DNA of 19,484 nucleotides from JAFNGF01 sp964567045 (GTDB lineage: Bacteria > Planctomycetota > Phycisphaerae > Sedimentisphaerales > Anaerobacaceae). A program made the position numbers and the translations under genes. The stretch covers positions 1 to 19,484 of the forward strand of contig CAZMLE010000067.1 in assembly GCA_964567045.1 (NCBI GenBank), written 5' to 3'. The stretch's first letter is position 1. Each line of letters begins with the position of its first letter. A model generated the notes under the pieces. The model did no database searches, was not told the origin of the DNA, and saw nothing but the letters and a program-made list of their open reading frames with translations. This document shows positions 7,525-14,749 of the stretch, in pieces.

Positions 7525-8520
7525 CTAATCCCCCTGGCGAGGGAAGAAACGCACGCTTGGCTTAAGAGAGGAGTCCTCTGGCCTAGTACGGTTGCGTGGG
7601 GGCTTGAGGAATCCCTGATGCCGAAGCCAGTTGGCACAAGCTTCCGTCCAAGTGGAGCACGGATGGTCGCTCGCGCGGACACCGAAGTCGTGAGCGGCTG
7701 TCGCATAGATGTGCAGCTCCGCCGGGACGCCGGCTTTCTTCAGCGCGAGGTACATCAACACACTGTGCTCCGGCGGGCTGATGATATCGTCCCCGCCGTG
7801 CGCGAGGAAGATCGGAGGTGTCCCGGGCGGGATGCACAGGCCGGGAGCGATCTCGTCCTTGTCCTTCACCTTCAGGTAGCCCGAATAGACGCCAATGGCG
7901 AAGTCGGGTCGGCAACTGATTTTGTCCACGTCATCGACTGGCTCGTACGTTCGCTGATCGAAGCTCGTTGCTGTCGCAATAGCCAGATGGCCGCCTGCCG
8001 AGAAACCCACTATGCCGATTTGCTGCGGATTGATGCCCCACTTCGTGGCTTTGCTCCGCACCAGGCTGACGGCTCGTTGCGCATCCTGGAGCGGGCGTCG
8101 GGCTGGCTCGCCCTTGGGCTCATCGGGTCGGCGCGGCACACGGTACTTGAGGATGATGCCGGTGGCGCCAATAGAGTTCAACCAGGCGGCAACTTCCTCG
8201 CCTTCCAGTTGCCAGTAGAGGTCCCAGTAGCCGCCCCCGGGACAGATCAGCACCGCGGTCCCGGTATCCTTGTCCTTCGCCGGCCGATAGATCGTGAGGG
8301 TCGGCTTGGTGACGTTGGTCACCAGCTTCGTCGGCTCGGTGACCTCGACCTGCTTGCGGTCCAGCTTCGGCGACATGCGGAACTTTTCCTCGCCGATGTT
8401 GCCGCTCTCGTCCGGAATCCTACCCGGCCAAATCTCGACGACCAGCGGCTTGTCAGCCCCAAGCGCCGACCAAGCCACGCACAAGCAGGTGACCAGAGAA
8501 ACCATCAATGCGAATCGCAT
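7525..8520 (-). CDS. secreted alpha/beta-hydrolase (acetyl-xylan-esterase / BD-FAE-like)
   Basis: The 331-residue product starts at ATG 8520, 10 nt after GGAGGA. An earlier in-frame ATG at 8547 would overrun that ribosome site and lacks a signal peptide. Residues 1-22 are a signal peptide (SALGA). Serine-hydrolase landmarks are an oxyanion loop CPGGGYW (about 94-99), the nucleophile elbow GFSAGGHLA (Ser174), an acid in LAHGGDDIISPP (D244/D245), and the histidine in TAAHDFG (H277). Relatives remove acetyl or feruloyl groups from plant or algal polysaccharides. The last 26 residues after HQGFL look unlike the family and run into the repeat-bearing gap, so the original 3' end may have been replaced. 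It is last in a minus-strand operon, 56 bp after the amidohydrolase-like gene. Confidence 0.8.
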   Translation of the reverse strand: MRFALMVSLVTCLCVAWSALGADKPLVVEIWPGRIPDESGNIGEEKFRMSPKLDRKQVEVTEPTKLVTNVTKPTLTIYRPAKDKDTGTAVLICPGGGYWDLYWQLEGEEVAAWLNSIGATGIILKYRVPRRPDEPKGEPARRPLQDAQRAVSLVRSKATKWGINPQQIGIVGFSAGGHLAIATATSFDQRTYEPVDDVDKISCRPDFAIGVYSGYLKVKDKDEIAPGLCIPPGTPPIFLAHGGDDIISPPEHSVLMYLALKKAGVPAELHIYATAAHDFGVRASDHPCSTWTEACANWLRHQGFLKPPRNRTRPEDSSLKPSVRFFPRQGD

Positions 8521-8576
8521 GACTGAACAATCCTCCTTTCCTTGCATTGCTCGATCCCTTCGGCGTTCGCCCTGTG

Positions 8577-9353
8577 CTACAACCGCAACCAGGTCATCGC
8601 GTTCTGCCAGCGGATCTTCTCTTTGTCCGGCTCGCTCGCGTCCAACACTTCCAACTTCAACAATGCGGGGTCCGGATAGTTGAATGGCATGCCGGTTCCA
8701 AACATCACACGCTCGGCGCCCAGGTTTGTGATGAGCTGCCCAATCTCGTTAGCCAGCACGGCACTCAACCGGGACAGTTCGATGGCATAATTGGACGGCA
8801 GACCGTTGTCCTTTCGCCCCAGCAAGCACGCCACGTAGCCGATGCCATTCAGCAAGATGAAACGCGCTTTCGGACAAGCTTTCACCAGCTCGACAATCTC
8901 CTCCAGCAGCACGTCGGGAATGTCCAGCAGCCAGCTCCGCTCGCGGTTGTCCTCCACGCGGATAGGAATGGAGATGACCAAGCCTCGCTCCGCCGCGGCG
9001 TTCACCAGCTCCCGGCAGCACGGGCTGGAGAGCTGATAGTTGTGCCACTTGGGATAGAGGCGGAGCCCCACCACCCCGAAATCCTCGTGGCAGGCTTTCA
9101 GATCATCCTGCCAACCGGCATAGAATGGATTGATGACGGCAAGCGGAATCAGCCGGTCGCGATGACCACGGACTTCGGCCGCCACCTCCTCATTGCCGGC
9201 CTGTACGTTACGGTAGGTAATGGCGCTGGCGCTGGAGACGACCGCCTTGTCGATCTTCTTGGAGTCCATCAATGCGAGCAGCGCCGCGGCCGTGTTGTGC
9301 CGCAGCCGGCGGAACGCGAAATGGCCGAGATACGCATTCACGTCAACGATCAT
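8577..9353 (-). CDS. amidohydrolase-2-family protein with its metal ligands replaced
   Basis: The 258-residue product begins inside the stop of the gene before it (ATGA overlap at 9350-9353), so it is translationally coupled to it. It has the amidohydrolase-2 TIM-barrel pattern: a strand start MIVDVNAYLGH, LIPLAVINPF, VVGLRLYPKW, VISIPIRVED, ARFILLNGIGY and ERVMFGTGMPF. At each place where the neighbour has a metal or catalytic residue, this protein has something else. HxH becomes NAY, K becomes R in GLR, HH becomes IP in SIPI, the H of CAHIS becomes LLNG, and the D of GCDSS becomes T in GTG. There is no signal peptide. Likely roles are a non-catalytic partner or regulator of the other amidohydrolase, or an enzyme working without the usual metal. 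The family is clear; the function is not. Confidence 0.75.
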   Translation of the reverse strand: MIVDVNAYLGHFAFRRLRHNTAAALLALMDSKKIDKAVVSSASAITYRNVQAGNEEVAAEVRGHRDRLIPLAVINPFYAGWQDDLKACHEDFGVVGLRLYPKWHNYQLSSPCCRELVNAAAERGLVISIPIRVEDNRERSWLLDIPDVLLEEIVELVKACPKARFILLNGIGYVACLLGRKDNGLPSNYAIELSRLSAVLANEIGQLITNLGAERVMFGTGMPFNYPDPALLKLEVLDASEPDKEKIRWQNAMTWLRL

Positions 9354-10297
9354 GGTTTCCGCCTCCGCAAGAGCTTCATCATGTTTTCGCCCAGGATCTT
9401 CTCCTTGTCTTGTGGGCTCAGGTTCGCCCCGCGAATCTTGCCCACCCCTGCCGTCATGGACGAGTCACAGCCAAAGACGAGCCGATCCACACCTACCACT
9501 GCTGCTGCCATCTCCACCGTGCCCTCATCCGTTACGCTGCCGCTGGTGTCAAGCAAGACGCTCGGCGCGTTGCGCAGGGCCTTGATCGTCCACTCCCAAT
9601 CGCCACCGCCAGAGATGTGGGCGCAGATGAGCATGGCCTCCGGGTAGCGGCGAGCCAGTTCCGCAAGGTGTCCGCCATCGGACATACGCGGCTGGTCCTC
9701 CACGAAGTAGTGTGAGTGCGCCGCGTGGTGGAGGATCGGCACACCCAGTTCGATCGCCAGCTCCACGACGGGAAAGACGACCGGCTCGGTGCAGGTGTAT
9801 TCGTTGTAGAGCTTGATGCCAACAAACCTACGCTCTTCTACGCAGCGGCGGATTTCCTCCAACGCCTCCCGGCCGTAGCCGGGATTGACGTAGCAGTAGC
9901 CGAGCACCCGGCCGGGGAACCGGCGCATCCCGTCGGCCGTCCACTGGTTGCATTCCCGAAAACCGTCGGCGGTCGCCGGCCGGCGCGGCGTGAGGGTCGA
10001 GCAGCACAATTGGTCGATTCCCAGCTTGTCCGCCGCCTCAATGAGCTTGCGGTCGTCCGCCTCCCATGTCGCGCGGCTCCGATGAGACAAGTGCGCATGA
10101 CAGTCGATGACCCTGCCTTTTCGGAACGGGCCGCTTGGCGTGCCGGATGCAGGCTGCTCGACGGCCGCGCCGCGCGCCGATGGCAGGGCCGTCGCCCCTA
10201 TCGCCACGGCCGCGGCGGCCGAACCCTTCAGGAACGTTCGTCGCGAGACGCGCGGCTGAGGTGCGGATGGACTCGAGGTTGTCTGGGGGACGGTCAT
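9350..10297 (-). CDS. Tat-exported metal-dependent amidohydrolase (amidohydrolase 2 family)
   Basis: The 315-residue product starts at ATG 10297, 9 nt after AAAGGAGG. Residues 1-45 are a twin-arginine signal (SRRTFLKGS and then an alanine-rich core). The mature part is a TIM-barrel amidohydrolase of the ACMSD/TIM-barrel type. It shows HxH in IDCHAHLS (H67, H69), GIKLYNEYT (K162), VPILHHAAH (H190/H191), LICAHISGGG (H227) and VFGCDSS (D278), so all usual ligands are present. Such enzymes hydrolyse C-N, lactone or C-C bonds; the substrate here is unknown. Tat export means that it folds in the cytoplasm before leaving it. It is followed by the ligand-less paralogue with a 4-bp overlap and then by a secreted esterase. 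Confidence 0.85.
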   Translation of the reverse strand: MTVPQTTSSPSAPQPRVSRRTFLKGSAAAAVAIGATALPSARGAAVEQPASGTPSGPFRKGRVIDCHAHLSHRSRATWEADDRKLIEAADKLGIDQLCCSTLTPRRPATADGFRECNQWTADGMRRFPGRVLGYCYVNPGYGREALEEIRRCVEERRFVGIKLYNEYTCTEPVVFPVVELAIELGVPILHHAAHSHYFVEDQPRMSDGGHLAELARRYPEAMLICAHISGGGDWEWTIKALRNAPSVLLDTSGSVTDEGTVEMAAAVVGVDRLVFGCDSSMTAGVGKIRGANLSPQDKEKILGENMMKLLRRRKP

Positions 10298-10341
10298 CTG
10301 TTTCTGCCTCCTTTAATTCTCTTCGCCTTTTGGCTACCTGC

Positions 10342-10722
10342 TTAGGGTGGCGTCGCTGGCAAGAGTACGTCTCCTGTGTTCCTAAAGGCTAAATCAGCAG
10401 TTTCAGCCATTCCACCTTGACCGGCTGCGGATAGTGTCAGCGACTTCCTTCCAATTGGTTTGCCCGCCGTGATGTCCGTCAGTAGAACTTCAATTTCCTC
10501 GCTCGAATTGCCTTGGTTCTCAACCGTGACAGTAACGGGGACGATATCTCCTTGAACACAGGTTGAAGGCACGAAAACTCCGGCAACCCCAATGCTGTGG
10601 GGCTGCTTCTGTCTTGAGGTAAGGGCAGTTCCGGAGATCTCTGGACTGTGTATTCCGTCACCGCAACCAGAAATGCAAAGGACCGACAAGACGACTCCCA
10701 AAACCGAAGGTACCATCTTCAT
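10342..10722 (-). CDS. lipoprotein with a CARDB-like domain (possibly truncated)
   Basis: The 126-residue product starts at ATG 10722, 7 nt after AGGGAGAG. The N-terminus is a lipoprotein signal, with lipobox ISGC at residues 17-20 (lipidated Cys20). From about residue 40 the sequence resembles a CARDB/Ig-like adhesion domain (SIGVAGVFVPSTCVQGDIVPV, then VENQGNSSEEIEVLL and FRNTGDVLLPA). A full CARDB domain would carry at least one more strand, so the protein may end early. It is anchored in a membrane facing the periplasm or surface. It lies 44 bp before the Tat amidohydrolase on the same strand and may be cotranscribed with it. Confidence 0.65.
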   Translation of the reverse strand: MKMVPSVLGVVLSVLCISGCGDGIHSPEISGTALTSRQKQPHSIGVAGVFVPSTCVQGDIVPVTVTVENQGNSSEEIEVLLTDITAGKPIGRKSLTLSAAGQGGMAETADLAFRNTGDVLLPATPP

Positions 10723-10767
10723 GGTTCAACTCTCCCTATTGGCACGTATTCCTTTTCTGCAGTATTC

Positions 10768-10998
10768 TCACTTCACCGGCTCGTGGGTATGTATATTCAA
10801 GCCGTCAACAAATAACGGTGTGTGCTTGGGGCCGTAGGTGTCGCGGCCATACATTAGCACGTTATCGGCGAACTCACGGACGGCCTCGAGGTATTTGCTG
10901 CTTTGGTTTGGATCTGCAGTTTTTGTGCCGAAGCACACAGTGAACTGGCAAATCAGCAATATGCCAAGCACAGCACGACGTACAAATCTTTCTCGCAT
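10768..10998 (-). pseudogene. N-terminal stub of a secreted planctomycete protein
   Basis: The 76-residue open frame starts at ATG 10998, 7 nt after GGAGG, and has a signal peptide (residues 1-23). After it comes SKYLEAVREFADNVL, then DTYGPKHTPLFVDGLN and HTHEPVK. This resembles the N-terminus of much larger secreted planctomycete proteins of the pectate-lyase or helical-toroid type, in which the sequence continues for several hundred residues. A TGA follows K immediately, and downstream codons show no continuation of the family. The promoter-proximal part, with its ribosome site and export signal, is intact, so a short exported peptide could still be made. The family call is from memory and uncertain. 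Confidence 0.5.
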
Positions 10999-11190
10999 AA
11001 TATATCCTCCCGCACATTGAGCTATCGCTTTCCGGCTGCAAAGTGGTAAAGCGACACTTGCTGCCAAGCATTATACCGTCAGACGCAAATTGCTGCAATT
11101 ATGACGGAACCAGACTTACATGGAGCGCGCGGTCAAAAGCGATTTAAGTGTAAGGAACATAAGCAACGGTCATTGAATCCGTTTGACAAC

Positions 11191-11222
11191 AAGGGGCTGT
11201 GGCTCTCGGCCGCAGCTCTTTT
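11191..11222 (+). terminator. orphan terminator-like stem-loop
   Basis: AAGGGGCTGTGGC can pair with GCCGCAGCTCTTT round TCTCG: 13 pairs, some of them G-U, ending in TTTT at 11219-11222. A TTGACA hexamer (11183-11188) lies directly upstream. No + strand gene ends here. Confidence 0.35.
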
Positions 11223-11350
11223 GCACTCAAGGCATCCGGTGTCATTCTGACGTCAGTTTTGTATGTGATCCAAGTTGGATTGACCCGGGAAGCTGCAGCT
11301 TGAAGCGACTCTTTACCAAATAGTTAACGTGTCACAAAACCCGCAATTTT

Positions 11351-11374
11351 GGCCCAAAAACGGGCCTCGTTTTT
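11351..11374 (+). terminator. orphan rho-independent-like terminator
   Basis: GGCCC and GGGCC form a 5-bp stem round AAAAAC, followed after TCG by TTTTT at 11370-11374. It lies 68 bases before the integrase start, on the + strand. It could be a barrier against read-through, an attenuator, or the end of a small RNA. Confidence 0.4.
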
Positions 11375-11442
11375 CTCCCCCGAACTACCACGTTCTGTAT
11401 GCATTTCGATACATTTATAAACCCTTCTGATTTCACATTTGC

Positions 11443-12270
11443 ATGCAATCGGAACAGCACGCTGATCCTACTCCTGCGACGGAGAGTCTGAACAAGAAGC
11501 CACGACATTCGAAGAAATACGAACGCTTCGGAGAGATCATAAGATACTTAACCGTCGATGAACTTGGGCAGCTCTTCGACAGTATTGACAATTATCATCA
11601 TAAGCTGATGTTTGAAATTATCTACGAGCTCGGCTGCAGAGTCGGCGAGTTTGTCAAGATTCAAGTCAAGCATCTGAACTTCAGTCGCAGCACGGTTTTC
11701 TTTCCTGCAGAAAACACAAAGACCAAGTATGCACGAACCAGCTATTTACCCAAAGGCCTGATGAACGAAATCAGGAGTATGTTGAAACAAGAAGGCGTTC
11801 TGACTAAGCGAGAGGACAGGGTAAAACGAGCTGAGGCATACTTATTTCACCCTGGAAAAAGATGCAATACCTCATACACAGAAAACCGAATTAGGCAGAT
11901 ATTTCAGCATTATGTCACTAAGGCAGGGCTGCAGCGGGTCTATGGAAAGGATACTTGTGGCAGGAACTTAAAGATGTTCACGGTCCATAGCTTACGTCAC
12001 AGTCACATTTTCCATTGCGTTGTGGATAGGAAGGCGCCTTTGCCTATCGTTCAAAAACAAGTAGGACATAGAAGTCTAAAAACCACCTCTGTCTATTTGT
12101 CGCCTTCGACTGAGAAGATGGCTCAAGCTTACAATGCCGCTCGGAGCAACAGCGATGTTAGCAGGACCTCTATTTCTATGAGGATTAGCCCATCCTCAAA
12201 CTCTCACTTTCCCGCGATTTATTTTCGGAGTTTTAAGGTCTGCAATCTCAGATTAACGGAACAAATGTGA
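11443..12270 (+). CDS. tyrosine recombinase/integrase without a core-binding domain
   Basis: The 275-residue product starts at ATG 11443, the only start after an in-frame TGA at 11428-11430, with no Shine-Dalgarno sequence. The whole catalytic set is present: R66 in LGCRVGEF, K94 in NTKTKYAR, H182 and R185 in HSLRHSH, H209 in QVGHRS, and Y218 in TSVYLSP. It cuts and rejoins DNA through a 3'-phosphotyrosine. Only about 35 residues precede the catalytic domain, so the usual N-terminal SAM-like core-binding domain is missing; it may bind its site differently or be a shortened gene. The last 40 or so residues, after AYNAARSN, look unlike the family and may be read-through of foreign sequence. It could have mobilised the neighbouring blocks; its attachment site is not known. 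Confidence 0.85.
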   Translation: MQSEQHADPTPATESLNKKPRHSKKYERFGEIIRYLTVDELGQLFDSIDNYHHKLMFEIIYELGCRVGEFVKIQVKHLNFSRSTVFFPAENTKTKYARTSYLPKGLMNEIRSMLKQEGVLTKREDRVKRAEAYLFHPGKRCNTSYTENRIRQIFQHYVTKAGLQRVYGKDTCGRNLKMFTVHSLRHSHIFHCVVDRKAPLPIVQKQVGHRSLKTTSVYLSPSTEKMAQAYNAARSNSDVSRTSISMRISPSSNSHFPAIYFRSFKVCNLRLTEQM

Positions 12271-12421
12271 AGAGAATGGTGAAAACCAGCAGATTTCCCT
12301 GCGTAAGCGAGCTGTAAAAGAAGACCAAATCGTCAAAAGCGAAATCTTCCAGAAAATGCAGGCGTTTTGGCAGACTTATCCAAGTGGATATCTTGGCTTG
12401 AGAGCCGACTATTTCAGCTGA
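12257..12421 (+). pseudogene. coding-like remnant after the integrase
   Basis: A 54-codon open frame (TAA at 12254-12256 to TGA at 12419-12421) without an ATG encodes a protein-like tail, including LRKRAVKEDQIVKSEI and FWQTYPSGYLGLRADYFS. It overlaps the integrase end in another frame. I recognise no family. It may be the original C-terminus of the integrase after a frameshift, or the end of another lost gene. Confidence 0.3.
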
Positions 12422-12427
12422 AGTTCA

Positions 12428-12472
12428 GTGATTTCTTTTCTTTTTTCACCGCAGCCGTTATGGTTGCGGTTT
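12428..12472 (+). repeat. stem-loop direct repeat, copy A
   Basis: GTGATTTC, a pyrimidine tract and CACCGCAGCC are followed by a 9-bp stem (ACCGCAGCC with GGTTGCGGT, 12448-12470) and a short T-run. Copy B at 15264-15312 matches at about 27 of 30 positions up to the loop and 9 of 10 after it. The loops differ in length and sequence. On the + strand copy A could also work as a terminator for the integrase. Confidence 0.7.
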
Positions 12473-12589
12473 TCGACGCGTCTTAGCGACAGTTATATAG
12501 AACAGATATCTGAATCTGCTCACCCCTGATTTTGGCGAAAAAATTGCGATTGCTTATGTACCGGATTCAATGACCAGTGCTCGTGTTCC

Positions 12590-12787
12590 TTAGACTCCGG
12601 CTGTTCTTGTCGTTCTGGTTACGCGGATGTTGTGATGCGACATGTCTACCTCGATGAAGTTGTCCCAGACGTCGCGGATTTCGTTGTCGTAAAAATCGCA
12701 AGCCGAGGTCTGCTCCTCGATCGGAATCTCGCCGCCGCTGACCCCACAAAGACAAGCGAAAACGGATAATCTTTTTACGATAAGCAT
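12590..12787 (-). pseudogene. signal peptide joined to a beta-helix-like fragment
   Basis: The 65-residue open frame starts at ATG 12787 with a weak AGAAG ribosome site. Residues 1-19 look like a signal peptide. The rest contains ACDFYDNEIRDVWDNFIEVD and HHNIRVTR, which resembles one or two rungs of a right-handed parallel beta-helix, a fold common in secreted planctomycete proteins. Normal members have hundreds of residues before and after this point. The tail TTRTAGV does not fit. It lies 33 bp after the glycosidase gene on the same strand and so is probably still transcribed. It is most likely a deletion remnant, or else a small secreted protein. Confidence 0.4.
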
Positions 12788-12820
12788 GCGTTTCTTCTGA
12801 AGTGATTACTAACGGATGGG

Positions 12821-14749
12821 CTACGGTGTGATCACCAAAGGACGGGGTTCACCGTCGTCGCCGAACTCAATTCGCAGAAGACCGGATCTTTCCTTGAACG
12901 GGGCATCTCCGTCGTTGCCGAAGAACGTGCTCCACCACTGCCCCTTCGCGTCCTTGAAGAACACATTGTGCCCGCCATGCGGGACCGCCAGGTAGCGGTC
13001 TCCGTAGGGACCGTAGAGATATTTGGAACTGGCGACGTAGCAGTGGTAGCGGCCATCGATGAAGTCCGCGCAAGACAGGTAAAAGCGGTTGTTCGCCTTG
13101 AAGATGAACGCCCCCTCAAAGCCAACGTGGCCGGCATTGGCCGGTTTCAGGAACTTGGGCTCCTCGGCCAAACCGCTCATATCGTCTTTCATGCGCGCGA
13201 TCTTGCCGTTCTGGTAGACGAAGTATACCTTGCCGTCATCATCGCGGAAGAGTGAAGCATCTATCTCGCCGGTAAGCGGTCCGTCGGGTTTGATATCCAC
13301 ATAGGGTCCCTCTGGTGTACCGGTGGAGCTCTTGAATATGCCGGTGCCATGGTAGTTCACGCAGTAGGCGATCCAGAATGTTTTGTCGAAGTAGTGAATC
13401 TCCGGCGCCCAGATAGCCTGATTCTCTCCCTGCTTTTTCTGCCAGGTCATGTCTTTATCGAACGACCAGACAAGCCCCATCGGCTCCCACGTCTTCATAT
13501 CCCTGGATTTCCACATGCGGATACCTTGATTTGTTTTCCACCAAGTCGGATGGCCGGTGGTGCCCGTGAGGTAATACGTGCCGTCAGGTCCGAGGCAAAC
13601 GCTGGTGTCGCGCAGGGGATAATCGAACAGCGGCTTGAGACGATTCACGCTGGGCGCAGCGGTGAACTTGCGGATGAACGCGATCTCGTCAGGATTCTTT
13701 GGCGAGCCATCCCGGCGCAGCAGATCGTGGAACCACACTTGCGGCTCGGGTGCATCCTTCGGCGAGCCCCAGGGATACTGGCACTGGGTGCGGCCGTTGA
13801 CCAGCCCCCAGTTATAGCAGCCGACTTTCTCCTGCTTGAACAGAGGCAGTTCTGTCTCATACTTGCTGCCCAGCGTCCGCGCCATCCATTCGGTGCAGAT
13901 GACCGGGCGATTGAGCTTTTTGAGATCGGCGATGCGATTCTTCATACCATCATAGTTGCCGTAGAAATGGAAACTGATCACATCCGAGAGCTCGATCTGC
14001 TTATCGCTGATCTCCTTTGGCCCGCCCCATACGCCGATGGTCAAAGGCTGAGAGGGTTTGGCTTGGCGCGCCCAATCGAACACCGCCTGGACCAGAGGCA
14101 GGCTCTTGTTGCCCATCCCGGAGTTGCCCGGCTCGTTATACAGGTCCCAAAGCACTATGCGCTTGTCGTTTCTGTATCTTCCAACTATGTCCTTTACATA
14201 CTTCTCGAGATCGGGCCAGGCGGATTTATCCGTAACCAGCTTCAGCCCGGGGCTCGGCACCCAGCGGGCGTTGGATGTCCCCGGCACCGGGTCGTCCTGC
14301 TTTCCGGGATAGGGGTCTCGACCGGCATCGAAGGCGCAATCATCGAAGGGAATCGGTATCACGCTGATCTTATGTTTTTCGGCGATCGACAGTAACTGGT
14401 CGAAGCGATTATTGAAGCCTTTGTGGTCCTGTTTCCAAACGATGTATTGGATGAAGACCCTGCAAGAGTTGTAGCCGAGCCCTTCTGCCCAGGCCAGTTC
14501 GCGGTCTATGGTTTGAGGATCAAATGTCTCAGCTTGCCACATTTCGGTGTCGTTCACGGCGGTACTGGGCAGAAAATTGCAGCCGAAAAGCCAAGGCTGC
14601 TTCGCGTACCATTCCCATGCCTTTTCTTCAGACCATTTTATGGCAGGACCTGCGGATTCCGCCGAAAGCCGGCTGGCCATTCCAAACAGCGAGATACACC
14701 CAGCAACACTCCATGCAATCATTCTTATCATCTTAGACTCAGTCATCAT
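12821..14749 (-). CDS. secreted two-domain glycosidase: GH-A (GH5-like) barrel plus GH43-like propeller
   Basis: The 642-residue product starts at ATG 14749, 7 nt after GGAGG, with a signal peptide in residues 1-31. Residues about 40-360 are a clan GH-A TIM barrel with acid/base E206 in LWDLYNEPG, an HFYG strand, and nucleophile E287 in VICTEWMA. Residues about 370-640 are a five-bladed propeller of the GH43/GH-F type: base D381 in PLRDTSV, APE at 448-450, modulator D497 in EIDASLFRDDDG, acid E545 in GFEGAFIF, and H594 in GGHNVFF. Both active sites appear complete, so one exported polypeptide could attack a backbone and trim side chains, perhaps of a xylan- or arabinan-like substrate. Substrate is inferred only by family. 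Its ATG overlaps the stop of a fragment upstream (ATGA at 14746-14749). Confidence 0.85.
   Translation of the reverse strand: MMTESKMIRMIAWSVAGCISLFGMASRLSAESAGPAIKWSEEKAWEWYAKQPWLFGCNFLPSTAVNDTEMWQAETFDPQTIDRELAWAEGLGYNSCRVFIQYIVWKQDHKGFNNRFDQLLSIAEKHKISVIPIPFDDCAFDAGRDPYPGKQDDPVPGTSNARWVPSPGLKLVTDKSAWPDLEKYVKDIVGRYRNDKRIVLWDLYNEPGNSGMGNKSLPLVQAVFDWARQAKPSQPLTIGVWGGPKEISDKQIELSDVISFHFYGNYDGMKNRIADLKKLNRPVICTEWMARTLGSKYETELPLFKQEKVGCYNWGLVNGRTQCQYPWGSPKDAPEPQVWFHDLLRRDGSPKNPDEIAFIRKFTAAPSVNRLKPLFDYPLRDTSVCLGPDGTYYLTGTTGHPTWWKTNQGIRMWKSRDMKTWEPMGLVWSFDKDMTWQKKQGENQAIWAPEIHYFDKTFWIAYCVNYHGTGIFKSSTGTPEGPYVDIKPDGPLTGEIDASLFRDDDGKVYFVYQNGKIARMKDDMSGLAEEPKFLKPANAGHVGFEGAFIFKANNRFYLSCADFIDGRYHCYVASSKYLYGPYGDRYLAVPHGGHNVFFKDAKGQWWSTFFGNDGDAPFKERSGLLRIEFGDDGEPRPLVITP

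Larger units (their letters stand above)
10999..11442. other. non-coding gap upstream of the integrase
   Basis: These 444 bases contain no supported gene. They hold two stem-loops with T-rich 3' sides on the + strand, listed separately, though no + strand gene precedes them. A TATAAA at 11416-11421 lies 17 bases after a poor TTCTGT hexamer and could be the integrase promoter. It would give a leader of only about 15 nt, without a Shine-Dalgarno sequence. Confidence 0.4.

Noticed and set aside
7486..8526. 346-codon open frame on the + strand
   Set aside because: It is antisense to the alpha/beta-hydrolase, which has a signal peptide, ribosome site and catalytic motifs. Apart from the first residues (the integrase relic) it has no family pattern and results from high GC.
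8547..9647. 366-codon open frame on the + strand
   Set aside because: Antisense to the two amidohydrolase genes, with no start signal and low-complexity His/Arg/Pro-rich sequence typical of a GC-rich shadow.
9716..10345. 209-codon open frame on the + strand
   Set aside because: Antisense to the Tat amidohydrolase and lacking any recognisable motif.
13349..14395. 348-codon open frame on the + strand
   Set aside because: Antisense to the GH-A/GH43 gene, whose catalytic motifs are all on the other strand.
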